From: Oscheius dolichura
Lineage: Eukaryota > Nematoda > Chromadorea > Rhabditida > Rhabditidae
DNA: 64,000 nt
Assembly: GCA_932521035.1 (NCBI GenBank)
Contig: OW051497.1
Span: 496,001 to 560,000 of the forward strand
Direction: 5' to 3'
Within the stretch, counting starts at the first letter, position 1, and each line of letters opens with the position of its first letter. The position numbers and the translations under genes are program-made. This document shows, piece after piece, positions 37,310 through 49,550 of the stretch. The notes beneath the pieces were generated by a model. The model made no database searches. It saw only the letters and a list, made by a program, of their open reading frames with translations, and was not told where the DNA came from.

Positions 37310-39130
37310 ATGCGAAGAAGCGAACCATGTTGAAGGATCTCAGATACCTATGTGTTAATCACCTCCCCGTCTCATTGAACTATGATCTTACAATCTGTCT
37401 GTGTTACGGACTGTTTGTACATATATTCTCAGTTGATTTCGAACAAAATTGTTGACTAAAGACATTAGTTGAAAGTGTATTTCTTATTCCTGTTCCCAAT
37501 TGCGTCACAAAAAAATGCGTAGGAGAAGGGCAAGTCTTCATGGAATCCGTGAATCAGGACGGCACGCGAATTCCCTGATAGGGAGAGGAATTCTTCCGGC
37601 TGTGATCTCTATCTTCATTTGGGGACCTCTTTTTGCCTTCTTGACTTTTTGAGCTCTATTGTCTGTTACACTAAGTAAATGGCGTCTGGATGAGTGTTGA
37701 GAGGCCTACTGCTGCAAAGACCAAGAAAAACAACCCAAACGAGAGGTTTTCTAGTTTTCAGCGGTTGCAAAATGGTCTCTAAATAAGGAGCAAACAAGGA
37801 AACTAGTGTGTCTTGCAGAAAATAGGTTCAATTACTTCTGAAGTCTTTTGACTCTTGTTGATCGCCCCCTTTTTTCCACGCGTAGACACTTCCTCTTCAC
37901 TTGTTGTTTTCGGATTTCCGGCCATTTGGTTCCTCCGTTTCCTTGGCCCACTGGACAGGACTTCCGAACAGCCATGAGAACTGCTTCCACTTCCATTCTA
38001 GTTAAGATTTCGTGGGGTGGCTCCTCGATTAATCTCGGAAGTTGATAACTCAATAAAGACGGCGTTGGGGGGCTAGTATAGGGCCTAGTTCGGGTCGAAA
38101 TACGTGCAGGAAATTCATTCTAGATGAGCTAGAAGTAGGGCTGAATAGAGCTCGACGAGAGCAATTTAGTGGTATATGGCAGAGCCGCAGAAGTGGAGAA
38201 CTTGGTACGGAGGCCCTCGATCAAGTCTGGAGATTGTGTGTGGGGGGCATGGGTGAAAAATATCAAGTCCAATTTTGAACAATTCATAAATTAAACCTTT
38301 TATCCTCTTCGTTGTGTAGTGGTGAGTATTTGTACAGTTCGCTCGTGAATTGGTCCTATGGTTTTCAAAAATTGAATTGATCGATTATATCAACCATACC
38401 AAGTGGCAGGCCAGAAAGGTAGACGTTGTCCAGCTCCAGACGCTCCAGTCCATGTCGGTGAACTAGAGCCTCATCTCGTACCTATCCTCCTCTTCGGAGT
38501 CTACAAAACTTGTGAAGTTTTCAACCAATGTATTTTTCTTACTTACCATCGCTTTAAGGTCTATGGCCTCGGACATGTAGCAGACCTGGTGAGCGTTTTA
38601 AGGCGACTTGGAGGGTTTTCGGCTTTTCCACAACTTGCCAACTTTGCTCCTAGAGCTAAACTGTTTGCAGTTTTACCCAAAAAGAAGGGAGCTCACCTTG
38701 GTCTTTTCGTTGTGTTTAAAGAAGCATTTTTTGTAAAGGTAAGAAGGACAGGATGTATACCAATCCTGTAAGAAAGTTTTCTGTAAGAGAGAAGGGAAAA
38801 AGTGGAAGGGAAATGGGATAGGAGATGGGAAAGGAGGCACTGAGATTCGGAAAGCAAACAAATGGTTATTGACGTATAGAGATTCTGACCCGTGTAATAG
38901 GATCGTCGCACAAAACTAATTGAATATACACTTCTTTATGAAGAGGGGAATTAAGCAAAAGGAACGAAGGGAAAGGCAAACGGAATAAGGGATCTTTTGT
39001 TAAACGTATTTCTAAAGCGAGACAATACAGCCGTGTATCCACGTCGACAGATCTCCCACGATATTTTTATAGCCCTCCGACTGGAGCTCCCAAGGCGCAG
39101 CACAGTACTTTCTTGCGGATCTGACACGTA
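37310..39130. other. Intergenic, weak open frames only
   Basis: The 122-codon frame at 38403-38771 begins at GTG and contains TTTAAG/GTTTTAAG acceptor-like sites, but it has no matching donors or family. Nothing else supported. Confidence 0.35.
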
Positions 39131-39199
39131 TTTCGAGCGATTCTTCTAGAAGCGGGATGGTTCGCTTTTCCCCCTGGTTATTATCTCACGGATCGTCGT

Positions 39200-39905
39200 G
39201 ACCTCAATATCCCTGTGCTCACCTCTTTTCTGCCAGCTGGCGGTGTTGTCAATCCTGAACCAATCACTTGTACTTCCAATCGAGGATTCTCTCCTCGCTT
39301 TCCTCTTTACCTTTTTTATCAAAAGCTTAATTGTTTCAGGGGCATATTTCCCCTCAATTATCAGCCATTATGGATGTTGTATAAGATGGATTGTGTAGTA
39401 GAAGAAGAAAAACTTAGAGTGACCGGGACAAGCTGGAAAGCTCCCCAGGTATGTATTTGTTTCACCTTGTTTTTTTGAGGTGCACCTTTCAGAAAATCCG
39501 AGAAGAGCCTGGCTGTTCATTCCTTCTGTGAACCGAACAGTCGGCTATCGATAGCCTGGAATCAACGACCAGATTAACCGGACTACAGCCAAGACCTACA
39601 ATGAAGTCCCGGGTGAGGAGGATCGACAACCCACCTATTGAATTCAACGACGCCTGGTGGAATATTTTATAAAATCGCAAGACGTCGCATTGAATTAGAT
39701 CTATTCGTGAGTATATTTTTCGATACCCTTTTCTAATATAATAATTTTCAGTTTGAATATGAGCAGAAGGGGGTCATGGAGGAGTGGAAACGACAACTTT
39801 GACTGAAGGGCATTTTTTGGAGAAGCGATGATGCAGCCGAGAGGTTGAGGACCCCTAAAAACTGGATATGATAGGAATTGTTTTTGGGGAATAAATTTTG
39901 TTGTG
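39200..39905 (+). other. Weak multi-exon gene candidate
   Basis: Splice signals line up: donor CCCCAG|GTATGT at 39449, acceptor CTTTCAG ending 39492, donor TTC|GTGAGT at 39707, acceptor TTTTCAG ending 39751, stop TGA at 39800-39802, AATAAA near 39890. The last exons read RRRIELDLFFEYEQKGVMEEW, and the first exon is open for over 90 codons (ending VTGTSWKAPQ). The middle exon is not open throughout in the needed frame, so either an intron is missing from my model or the gene is broken. Family not recognised. Confidence 0.35.
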
Positions 39906-40059
39906 ATAGCTTATCCTGTACTTTATTTCCGGTAATAACCGTTTTCAACTCTTCCGGGGACTGTCCTTCCCAGAAAGGAACGTTTGCGTCAAAAAGGGGC
40001 AAACATGTTTTGAAGAGATCTTCCTTCTTGCTATTTGTGTGTTCTTTCTATCAAAAATA

Positions 40060-42380
40060 GCAATATCAACAGACGGAGAGGTGTCCACTCACCCGGCGCG
40101 GTGTCATTCTTATCAACTTCATCCCCGCCGGCCCTCGGGTTAACATATGGCTCTCTCTCTTCCTAACAAAGAGAGGTGTCCTTCAACTTTGTCTCTCCTT
40201 TCCCCTTCCTCCCACCCCCTGCCCCCTATTTCTAACAACCGCAAAATCAATGTTGGCAGACCGGTCTATACCATGAAAATACCGATTTGCTGCTGCTGTG
40301 TCAGGAGAAGAGCGGAATAAGTCAAATTACTGTGTCACTGTTTGGCGTCAAGTGCTTCCACCCCTGCTCTGTTTTGTTCTTGAGTGCCGTGCGCCCCGGT
40401 GATATCGCGAATCTCGCCGACTCCGCTCAGCCGACTGTCGACATGACAAAATCTATATTCGCTTTTATTTCATCGATATGGAAACGGTGGGTTTCTTCAT
40501 TTCTTATTACTTTCTATCCGAAAAATTGGAATTTAACCGAAACCCTGTGATTTTCTCCTCTTACTAAACTTATTTTATGATGATTATAATCCATTTTTAC
40601 TCAAAATTAACGGGAATTATGAAATATGGCGGAAATATGACATTATTCATCATTCTATATGCGTTCTTTCTTATTTCTTGAGCTATGAGTGTATTTAAAC
40701 AAAGGAATTTCCCAATGTTAGCAGTTGATAGCCGATGATCAGTCACTGGGGTATAAAGCGGGCCCCACTGACCGATATCCCCCGCTTTAGCCTCTCTTTG
40801 TGGCTCAAAAACGTGATATTACTCATAGATTCCATTTTCCTCTCTACGGCTGTGTGCTTTCTCCTTGACCGGCTGATCTCTATAGTGCGCGAGACATTGA
40901 TCGAACACAATCTGTCAACAATTCTTCCCTGTTCAAATATATGCTAATATCTGTAATTTCGCGGGCATTCTTGGCCTTCTGATCATTTCCAATCACAAAC
41001 TACGAAGTCTATGCATGTCTCACCCCCGTAAACTATATTTTTTCCCTGTTGCTCATCTTATTTTGCTCGAATTTCGTATTTTTAGCGGAAAAATACTAGG
41101 CAATCGCGTTAAAAATAGGAAAATCAAATCTAAAGGTCTATTTTCTCTGTATTTCCTCGTCCTGTTTGTTTTTTCCACGCGACCTTCGATTTCTAGTCAG
41201 GTTCTTTTCCATCGGCCAGTCTAAAACCAAGAAAGTGAAACTTCTTCCCAGTAAAGGTGATGATTATTCTCCTGTCACTTAAACAAAGGCCCTCCGTGTC
41301 ACGAGACAAGCTAGTTCCCAGGAAAGTGCCCCCGGGACGTCATGTTCAGCTGACTCAAAATGCCACACACTGCCAGAACTGTTCGTTGTTTGCAATGCGG
41401 CTGCCGCCGACCTGTATGGGTGAGTCACCACCCGGGAGGGAGCGATCCCCCTCTGGGAGAGTTGTCTTGTTTTACACACACTGTTCTCTTCCCCCTTTTT
41501 GCAAAAAATGGTTCCCCTTTCTCCGGTTTCACTTTATTATCCCCTTCCCAGCTGATCCTTTGCAACCAACTCCACTGTCCACTCGATTGCCTGGCAATCT
41601 TTGACTGTGTTTCTCATCTTTTTCGCCAATCAAACATCCATTTTTACTCAATTCGTCGGTCCTACGACGGAAACTACGCAACGGTACTTGGGATAAGATG
41701 GAGTTTGTTAAATTTCTTAAAATCTCCTCGGCTGTTCGGTGAAGTTTGTTTCCGTACGATTATGTTTTCTTCCTCTCTCTCTCTTTCGGGAGACAGTTGA
41801 CATTTGGATAGACTTGTCGTTTCCTTTCCTCGCATGGGAGTAGCCCAAAAATGCGTTTCCCTAGCTCTAATAAATCAAGAAAGACAGTCCAACCAGGGTG
41901 GGTTTTTCCCCTGCTGTCCCTATGAATCATACTCGCTTGTCGTTCGCCCGGGCAGCAGCTAATCGTTGAGAAATACAACAACTGGACCACGCTTTTCCTG
42001 CGGGGGACGGTTTTTAGCCTCTCATTGATTTATGAGGGTCTTTTGAACTAGGCATCTCTCTCTAGAATGGTTTTCCGCTTAGGTTGCCGACCTTGGAGAA
42101 GGTGGCTACTCTCTAGGGGCTTTGGGAAACAGGTGGGGTTTCTTGAGCAACTAGGTCATTCGGATGGCACAATTTGTCAATTTGGGACTGTTTGCCAAAG
42201 AATTGGGGATTTTCAGCAGTCATAATAGAAAGAACTGCATCAGTTTGCCCTCTGCCTTTTATTAAATGATGTATTCTGTTTGAAAACATACCAAACACGG
42301 TGACCAACGCCTGCTACCAACATCATTCATGTGATTCCTCCCCCTGATCCCCTTCCCTCTCCTAATCCTAATTCATTTTA
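40060..42380. other. Region upstream of gpa-12
   Basis: No supported gene. A short frame at 41360 (MPHTARTVRCLQCGCRRP) ends at a GTGAGT donor at 41419 and could be an isolated 5' exon. Otherwise only short unrelated frames. Confidence 0.35.
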
Positions 42381-42399
42381 ATTCTTTAGGATAGTACGG

Positions 42400-44316
42400 A
42401 TGGTGGTCAGCTGCTTGTGTTGCTGTGAGCTGTTCTTCGGCGTGGCAGACACTTCCGAAGACAGGCGGATCTCCAAAGCCATCGACTCAGAACTTCACAA
42501 TGAGAAGAAGTTAATGAGGCGACAGGTAAACCCTCCTTGTTTTTGTATTTTAGGCATAAATTTCTAGGTGAAGCTTCTGCTCCTAGGTTCTGGCGAGTCG
42601 GGCAAGAGTACGTTCATTAAACAGATGCATATTATCCATGGAGCAGGAGAATTCACAGCAGATGAGGTTCGAGCATATCGCCAGCAGATATATCAGGTTG
42701 CTCTGCCGTATTTTATGATTATCTGGGGACTTTAGAATATCATTTCGGCCATGAGAGTCCTCCTAGACGCTAGACAGAAGTTAAATATTGAATGGGAAGA
42801 TCCGTCCCGCCAGAAAAACACTCCACAAATTATGAGGTATTTTGACTCTTCATGAGCCGAGAGAAGACAAACACTTGCCTCAGATTCACTATTGCCGATC
42901 TTCTAAAAGGCATAGACTTCACAACATTTGTTGAAGTGGCTCCCTATATCCGAGATTTTTGGTCAGATGCCGCCATCAAGAAGACCTACGATCAGAGGAA
43001 TCTCTTCCAAATTCCAGTGCGTCAGTTTTGAAGCCAAACTCTGGGATTTCAGAGCGATTCATGCCAGTATTTCTTCGACCACATCAATCGGATAGCCATG
43101 CCGGACTTCCACCCCACAAACAAGGATATACTGTATTGTCGTAAAGCAACGCGAGGAATTTCTGAGCACACATTTGAAATAAACAAGATACCCTTCAGGT
43201 GGGCGGCAATTTAAATCAACCACAGGTCAATTTGAAGATTTATTGACGTGGGTGGACAGCGATCTCAGCGACAGAAATGGTTTCAATGCTTTTCTGACAT
43301 TACTAGCATTCTTTTTATGGTAGCTTCGAACGAGTACGACCAGGTTGGTTCCTTTTCCAGATCAGTGAACAATAATTGAAGGTTATTCTGGAAGATCGGC
43401 GAACGAATCGAGTAGTGGAGTCGAGGTCGATCTTCGAGACGATTGTTAATAATAGGGCCTTCTGTAATGTGTCGATTATTCTCTTTATGAACAAGAGCGA
43501 CTTGTTGAAAGGTGAGAGGACAAATAGAACAAAAGCGAAGCGTAAGAATAGAGCTAGTTAAATACCGGGAGCAACGGGTTGCTTTCTGATAAATAAAATA
43601 GGGATTCTCACAAATACTCTTTCTCAAAAGTCAACCCAGTAACTTAAAAATAGTAAAAATAGAGGTTCGAATTAGGAAAGTCTTCGAAAATGGTGTTTTG
43701 AGTGGGTTCTGTGGTCCTCGGTGTTCAGCTGAAGGTTTGAAAAATTCTTCAGTCAAAACCCTGTATGTTTGTTTCGAAAAGTTAATAATAGAGGAGCGTT
43801 GCGATTGCGGAGTCATTGATCTTTAACCGGAAAGATCACAGATACCGCGTAGCTGTATCCTCCAAAGAGCTGGCACTCGGGACAGACAATGACGTCAATG
43901 CCCCTAAATTTAAAGGGGAAAGGCCAAAAATACAAAAGCTGCTAGTAATCGTGTATTCAAGAAGCCGCGAAGCCTTCTCTTGGTTCTTTGGGGACCTGTT
44001 GAGGGTCTTTTGGGACATTTACTTAATACAACAACCCTAAATGTTTCTAGACCATTTTTCAATAAGATTATTTCCAGAAAAAGTTCCAAAATCCGACATC
44101 CGTCAGTATTTCTCCGATTTCACTGGAGATCATCTCTCCGTAAGGGATGTGCAATTCTTTCTAGCAGATAAATTCGAAAATTCCCGAAAGGACCGTGCCC
44201 GGCCCTTCTTCTATCACTTTACCACAGCTGTTGACACAGAAAATATCCGCCGAGTCTTTAAAGATGTCCGTGAATCCATCCTTGAACAGAATCTCAAAGC
44301 CCTCATGATGCAGTAG
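42400..44316 (+). CDS. gpa-12: Heterotrimeric G-protein alpha subunit, G12/13 class
   Basis: Exons 42400-42525, 42568-42696, 42736-42836, 42884-43016, 43053-43198, 43238-43343, 43382-43511 and 44078-44316; phases agree, 369 aa. The N-terminus [10 protein letters not shown] offers palmitoylation sites, as in G12 proteins. Motifs: P-loop [20 protein letters not shown], switch [15 protein letters not shown], switch [26 protein letters not shown], and [14 protein letters not shown] (guanine base). The end [11 protein letters not shown] is the G12/13 C-terminal type. It relays GPCR signals to RhoGEF/Rho; in C. elegans GPA-12 drives epidermal innate immunity. The start follows TTCTTTAG at 42381-42388. 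Exons 6 and 7 both use AAG acceptors. The 566-base last intron is the longest. Poly(A) signal near 44537. Confidence 0.96.
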
Positions 44317-44319
44317 ACT

Positions 44320-45270
44320 TGCCCCGCCGTTTATTTGTAAAAAAGAACCGCTGACAACTCCCCACAGGGTATTGACATTATACAACTTCAGTTATATTTA
44401 TCTCTTTCATGTTTTACTGACACAAATCCCATTTGGTTCAATGCTATTTGTTCCCACACAAGCCATATTTTGCTCCCTGTTGTGTGTATCATAACTTTCT
44501 CATTTGCTGATTGTTGACATATTATTTGTAAGCATAATAAAAGTTGTATTCAGTCTTATCATCGTTCCGCTCTAAAAAGAAGGGGTTTATGTACCGAGAC
44601 CGATCTCAAGGACAAGTTTTTTAAATTAAAATCTATATTAAGCTCAAAAATCCACTCCTTGTTTAACGAAATGAGCCAAGAGAAGAAGTTTAGAAGGTAA
44701 AAACTGGAGATCGACTGCCTGAATCTACCGCTTTTCATTTTCTCTTTTAATTGAGTATTAAGATCGTATTAAAAGTAAGGTATTTCTCAAGGTATTTCTC
44801 AACAAGCTAGAAAACGTAATGTGTTCTTCGATAAAAAGCACGTGGTTTTCGGGTAATGTTTGCTTAAGTTTACGAATTGATAAAAGTTAAAAACGGCATA
44901 GTCTCTGCTTATTTTTAAAGAGAAACGTCGCCTGAGAGCTCTTTAGCGAGTCTACTTATCCCCAGACGTGAGCTAATGGCCCGCCTTGAAACTGGTTTCT
45001 TGCTTACTCTTTGTTCTCTTAATGAGGGGCAAAAAACCTCCGCTACAAGTATCCATATCCTTGTGAATCGTACAGCCTTACAGTACGAGAGTTTTGGTGG
45101 TAGCGCTGTCTGCTGCTGATGATGAATCAGAGCCCCGTACGTTGGCGGCAAGGGGAGGTGCGTTTCGTGAAATGTCAGGCAAGCGCATATGGTTTAGTCA
45201 GCGCCCATAGGGGAACAACCATTCTCCCAGCTTGGCTTGAATTACAAAAGCTAAGCCGAACGCTTTTAGA
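44320..45270. other. Intergenic between gpa-12 and the ZP gene
   Basis: AATAAA near 44537 probably ends gpa-12. A short direct duplication AGGTATTTCTCA sits at 44779-44800. No other gene seen. Confidence 0.45.
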
Positions 45271-45277
45271 CTTGACC

Positions 45278-47939
45278 ATGGGGTCGAGGACCCTTCCCTT
45301 GTTACTATTGCTATTCTTTTGGCCCGAAGGAGCAACGAAAACACCTCCGGCAGATATACGAGTCCATATAGGTATAATTTCTTTTCCTTATCCTTCGCAA
45401 CACCTTTTAAGGTTACATTGGAGTCAGTGACAATCTTGTCGATACAGGTCTTCCCGATAGCCACCAATATACCGTTGGAGCGCCCTATACATTCGAGGTT
45501 TACTTGGAAAATTCCTATGCAAACGACTATATGATCGACTCCTGCGCCATGAATGGAATTCAATTCATTGGACCATTCGGGTCAGTATACTTTTCTGTTG
45601 TTTCTTCTATTTAGAAGGGGTGGTAGAGCTGGGCCCTTCACAAACAACCCCCTTCTATAGTTCTCGCTGGTGTCGCGCCTGTTTGCTATGGCACATTAAT
45701 CTGCACAAAAAGTATAATTGTTGCATGGAGTTGTGTACCCGGGCTGTTTGAAGTGGGGGAAAGTTAGAAGACATCAAAAAGTACTTGAGTTTTAGAAATT
45801 TAAGCCTTTTCACACTTTTTTCTTCCTTTCCCACTCTCTTTTCTATTTATTTGTCCGAACTTTAGTCAGGTTTGGTTCGCTTTCTTCTTTTCTTTCTAGA
45901 AATGCAAAAATTTCCTTAGAAGAAAGGCAAATATCGGTCGCCCAACCCAATAAGACTCACTAAAGCAAAAAATTACCACCCCCGGGTTCGTGACTCACGT
46001 GTCTCGCCATAATAAACACCTGGAAACCGTCTAACTCAAACAAACTTTTCCTCCTAAGCGAGCCTTGAAACCCTTTTATCGACCATGTTGAAATGTCTCT
46101 GTGGCTTCTTTTACAGCAACCCCCCTTTTGCCTTCGCTCTTTTGAATCGCCACCTCGTTCGTATGTTTTATAGCGTCCAGTATTTGAGCATGACCATTGC
46201 CAAAAAGGCAGCCCTCCGGGCGACCAGTGCTCGTCATCCAATAATATTCGTATCATCGTGTCCGGCGCCGGGTGTGGCGAGAGGATGAGCGGGAGAAGGA
46301 AAAATTGGCTGCAATATTTTTTTTACGAAGGGGAGCCTGTTCAGATGCGTCGAATGCGGTGTCAATGGTATCCAGCAAAGCATTGAAACGGAGCACTACA
46401 CCCAAGTCGGAGCCATTAAAAGAACTCTAGTGCACTTCCGAGCACCGGCCACCAATATCCAATTCAACTGCCAGATCAACAATTACCAATGTTGCGGATG
46501 TGCTGAGGTAAGGAAATGGGCAGACAACAATAGGAGGGAGGAATTTTTAGAGATCCTGTGAGCGTCGGCCAATTTTAGCGGCATTCCCCTGCGTTAAAAC
46601 GCCCGTACAATGTGGTTATGGTATGTCAGCCGTCATTCCTCCACCCATGATCGGAGCGTATCCTGTGGCTCACCAATATCCAGTGGCCGTTGTAGGAGTA
46701 GCCGGCCGTAATTGGTGTTAGTCGTGACTTTTCTATTAAGGAATTTGATTTTCTTTAGATGCCGGTTGGCCCTGGTGGTTATGGCTCCTTTTAGCTCTTC
46801 TCCTTCTTCTTTTATTGCTCTGCTGCCTTGCTTGTCTCCTTTGGGCCTTTTCCAGACGGAGAAGAACCGAGAAGAAGGTCGTTACAACAAGGATAGCCAC
46901 CCTGGAGGAGAACAAGTCCATTGGAATTGGAACAGAGCAAGCTCTTTCGATGGAGAAAGGAGTCGGCACAAATGGTTCCCTCTACAAGGAGGCTATTTCC
47001 ACTGGGCGGACGGAAAGAATCATCCCAGCTGTGGGTTATAGTCCTTTCTTTTGTAGGGTCTCCTTTTCAGGTGATCACGGATGATGGCTACAACACCCAC
47101 AGGGAAGAATAGTAGGTTTCAATTTTGATCTTACCCGATGGTTTTTTCCAGTCTGGACACTGGATACACACGCGTTGGGGGAAGAAGAGACCGCGACAAC
47201 AGACGTGACTATCGTGGCTATGACACATACAGCCGAGACAGAAATGGCGGAGCCTATTCTGTTCGGGAAGGAAAAGTTATTAACGAAAAGTTCACCCGAA
47301 CAACGTAACAAAATAAAATGTAGTCCTACTATATTATTCCCTCCAGGTACCAGAATGAGCAGCCCTCTCCTCCGGACCGATCCAGCTACAGGAATTACGC
47401 CTACGAAAGGGATATGGGAAGAGTTGCCCCGATGTCAGGATTTGATGAAGTTGAGACACTGTAAGTCCCGGCTTTTTTCTTTTGAAATGGCAGCTCATTA
47501 ATCCGTGATGGAAGGAGACTCCAGGTGCCGATCCTAATTAGAGATCGCGACTTGAAGATAATGGGAGAAGGTTATACGGTAACGGCAATTTTCGGCTTAA
47601 AGATGAGGATCGATATCGTCTGTCAAGCCCGGGGTACCTGGGAGCATAACAATTATATAGTAGAGCTCAAAAGAGCAAAATGAAGGCTACAGTAGCCATG
47701 ACACAGAAAAGAATCCCAGTAGTCCTTTATATTGAAAACTATCAACAAAATTCAGGGAAAGAAAGCACTACCTGAGCGACGACGATAGCGAGATCATAGA
47801 AAAGGACATCAAGCGAACCCACACCACCAGATTCGTCCAAGAAACTCGAACAGTTCCCGATGAGAGCGACAGTTCCAGTGAAAAATACCGAGAGGAAGGA
47901 GAGCAGCACGTCGTCTATGCTCCCAACCTCCGTGTATAG
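45278..47939 (+). CDS. ZP-domain transmembrane protein, cuticlin-like
   Basis: Ten exons: 45278-45371, 45412-45580, 46345-46507, 46551-46707, 46759-47030, 47071-47111, 47152-47304, 47347-47460, about 47544-47633 and 47756-47939; 478 aa. Signal peptide MGSRTLPLLLLLFFWPEGA. Residues about 50-165 resemble the C-terminal half of a zona pellucida module: VGAPYTFEVYLEN, DSCAMNGIQ, RTLVHFRAPATNIQFNCQI, CCGCAERSCERR. A transmembrane segment (PWWLWLLLALLLLLLLLCCL) precedes a cytoplasmic tail of roughly 250 residues rich in Arg, Asp, Glu and Tyr (RRDRDNRRDYRGYDTYSRD; YLSDDDSEIIEKD). ZP proteins polymerise in apical matrices such as cuticle. The ZP-N half seems absent or very short. Exon 2 uses an AAG acceptor; exon 9 is only in frame from a GAG acceptor at 47543, so that boundary needs checking. 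AATAAA near 48148. Confidence 0.8.
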
Positions 47940-48623
47940 CCCCTTCTCGATCTAATCTCTTCAAAAAATGGTGCCCATACTGCCGAAAACGTGTGTCTTT
48001 CGCTTCCCCAACCAAAATTGCTCCAAGCTGATCCTTCTAGTCCTGTGTACAGTTTCCATGACTCTTTCGTTCTTCTTTCACCTTGTCGTAATTGTTACCC
48101 CTCCAGTCTTTCCCCTTTCCGCATTTCTACTGTTTTTTTGCGAGTGCAATAAAGTTTTGAATATTTTGCCGGTCCCTCGCTTTAAAGAAATTCCAAGCTT
48201 GGTCCTTGCGTCATGCCTGCAGATTGATCGACCTGGCACCGGCGCCTGACGTCTACAGGAATACTTATTAAAAAGGGTATAATTTTGTGAGCTGATATCT
48301 TTGCAAACAAGTTTAATTGGCTGAGACTAGAGGGTAGAGCTACCGTATAACCGGGGCCGACTGTGCTGATAAGTTCGAAAAACCAGCCGAAAAACTGGGT
48401 AGTACAAGATGCTCAAAATAGACAGGAGGAAGGGAGGGCGGGTGGAAGAGTCTTCCGTAGGTAAATAATTGTTGTGGGCAGATCCAAATGTCATGGGGCT
48501 CATTATAAGGGTAGTCGGGATGAGTCTACCGTAGTCTATTTTAGATGGGTGATACCCCGGAGTAGCTCGTCTCTCTCCCGGTCTCCTAGCTTTTGGCAGT
48601 GAGAATAATGAGCAGCTAACAAC

Positions 48624-49090
48624 GGAATGTTTTAACTTTAGGCCGGCTTTTCGATTGAAAACCTATATTCGAAAGAGCGTCAAAAGTTATCATAGAGACC
48701 GCTTTTAACTTTTACCGAACGATCCCCGTTACGGAGCAGCGACGCCGAGAAAGTCGGCAAAAATTGACGAAAATCGACAAAAACGACCGTTGAAACAGGA
48801 ATCATGAAAGCGACTAGTATAAATGTGAAGTGGTGGCCGAGTGGATAGTGCACTCGGCTATGATTCTTTTGCCTTTTCTCATCTAGGGTTCGATCCTTCA
48901 TGGGTCAAAAACGTTTTGCAATATTTTTTGGGTAATTTCTGTGCGCTTTCAATCTTTGTATTTTTTTGTCGCTGCTCCGTAACGGGGATCGTTCGGTAAA
49001 AGTTAAAAGCGGTCTCTATGATAACTTTTGACGCTCTTTCGAATGGTATAGCTTTTCAATCGAAAAGCCGGCCTAAAGTTAAAACATTCC
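48624..49090. mobile_element. Inverted-repeat element carrying a tRNA-like Pol III promoter
   Basis: The arm 48624-48743 (GGAATGTTTTAACTTTAGGC ... CGGAGCAGCGAC) is repeated in reverse complement at 48968-49090 with one small region of mismatch, giving arms of about 120 bases around a 224-base centre. The centre contains a tRNA-like sequence. No protein is encoded. No clear target duplication at the edges (flanks CAAC and CTTG). Non-autonomous element or long hairpin. Confidence 0.85.
48827..48910 (+). ncRNA. tRNA-like sequence (Ser/Leu type) inside the inverted-repeat element
   Basis: A box TGGCCGAGTGG at 48834-48844 and B box GGTTCGATCC at 48887-48896 both fit the Pol III consensus. The D stem GCCGAG/CTCGGC (48836-48841, 48853-48858) is a perfect six-pair stem, as in type II tRNAs. 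The acceptor and T stems pair poorly, so it is not an intact tRNA; it is best read as a tRNA-derived promoter or pseudo-tRNA. Confidence 0.65.
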
Positions 49091-49550
49091 CTTGTAAGAT
49101 CTGGGCGATCCCAATTCTAATTCTTAGACCCTGCCACTATCCATTCCTTGAAATTTTGGAAAGCTACCAGAAACAAACGCCCAAATTCCTTCTCCTCTTG
49201 TCAATTTGTGAAAATTTGAAGAGCTACAGATGTTTTCCGCCCGGTTCTCTCACATCCCGCATTCTCATGTGCTCACACCCGGGACCAGAATGTCAGTCTC
49301 TCTTTATCTTTTCCGACGTTCGCGTCCTTGCCGTGAAGTGTTGCCCAATTCTTTCGCGCAACATGGCCTCACCCCTGGTGACGAATCCAGAGAGCGGACG
49401 GCTGTCGGGCTAGGCGGGAACCGGCCGAATGACCACCACCCCAGCCCGAGCGCCTAATCACGAACCCCGCCCCCTAAGGTTCCTTAGTTTGCCGTAAGAC
49501 CTCTAAGGTCAGAAGAGGGAAGTCTGGCTTCCGAGTAGGCCGTTCTGTGG

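Noticed and set aside
48827-48910. A functional tRNA gene
   Set aside because: A and B boxes and the D stem are good, but acceptor and T stems do not pair, and it lies inside an inverted-repeat element.
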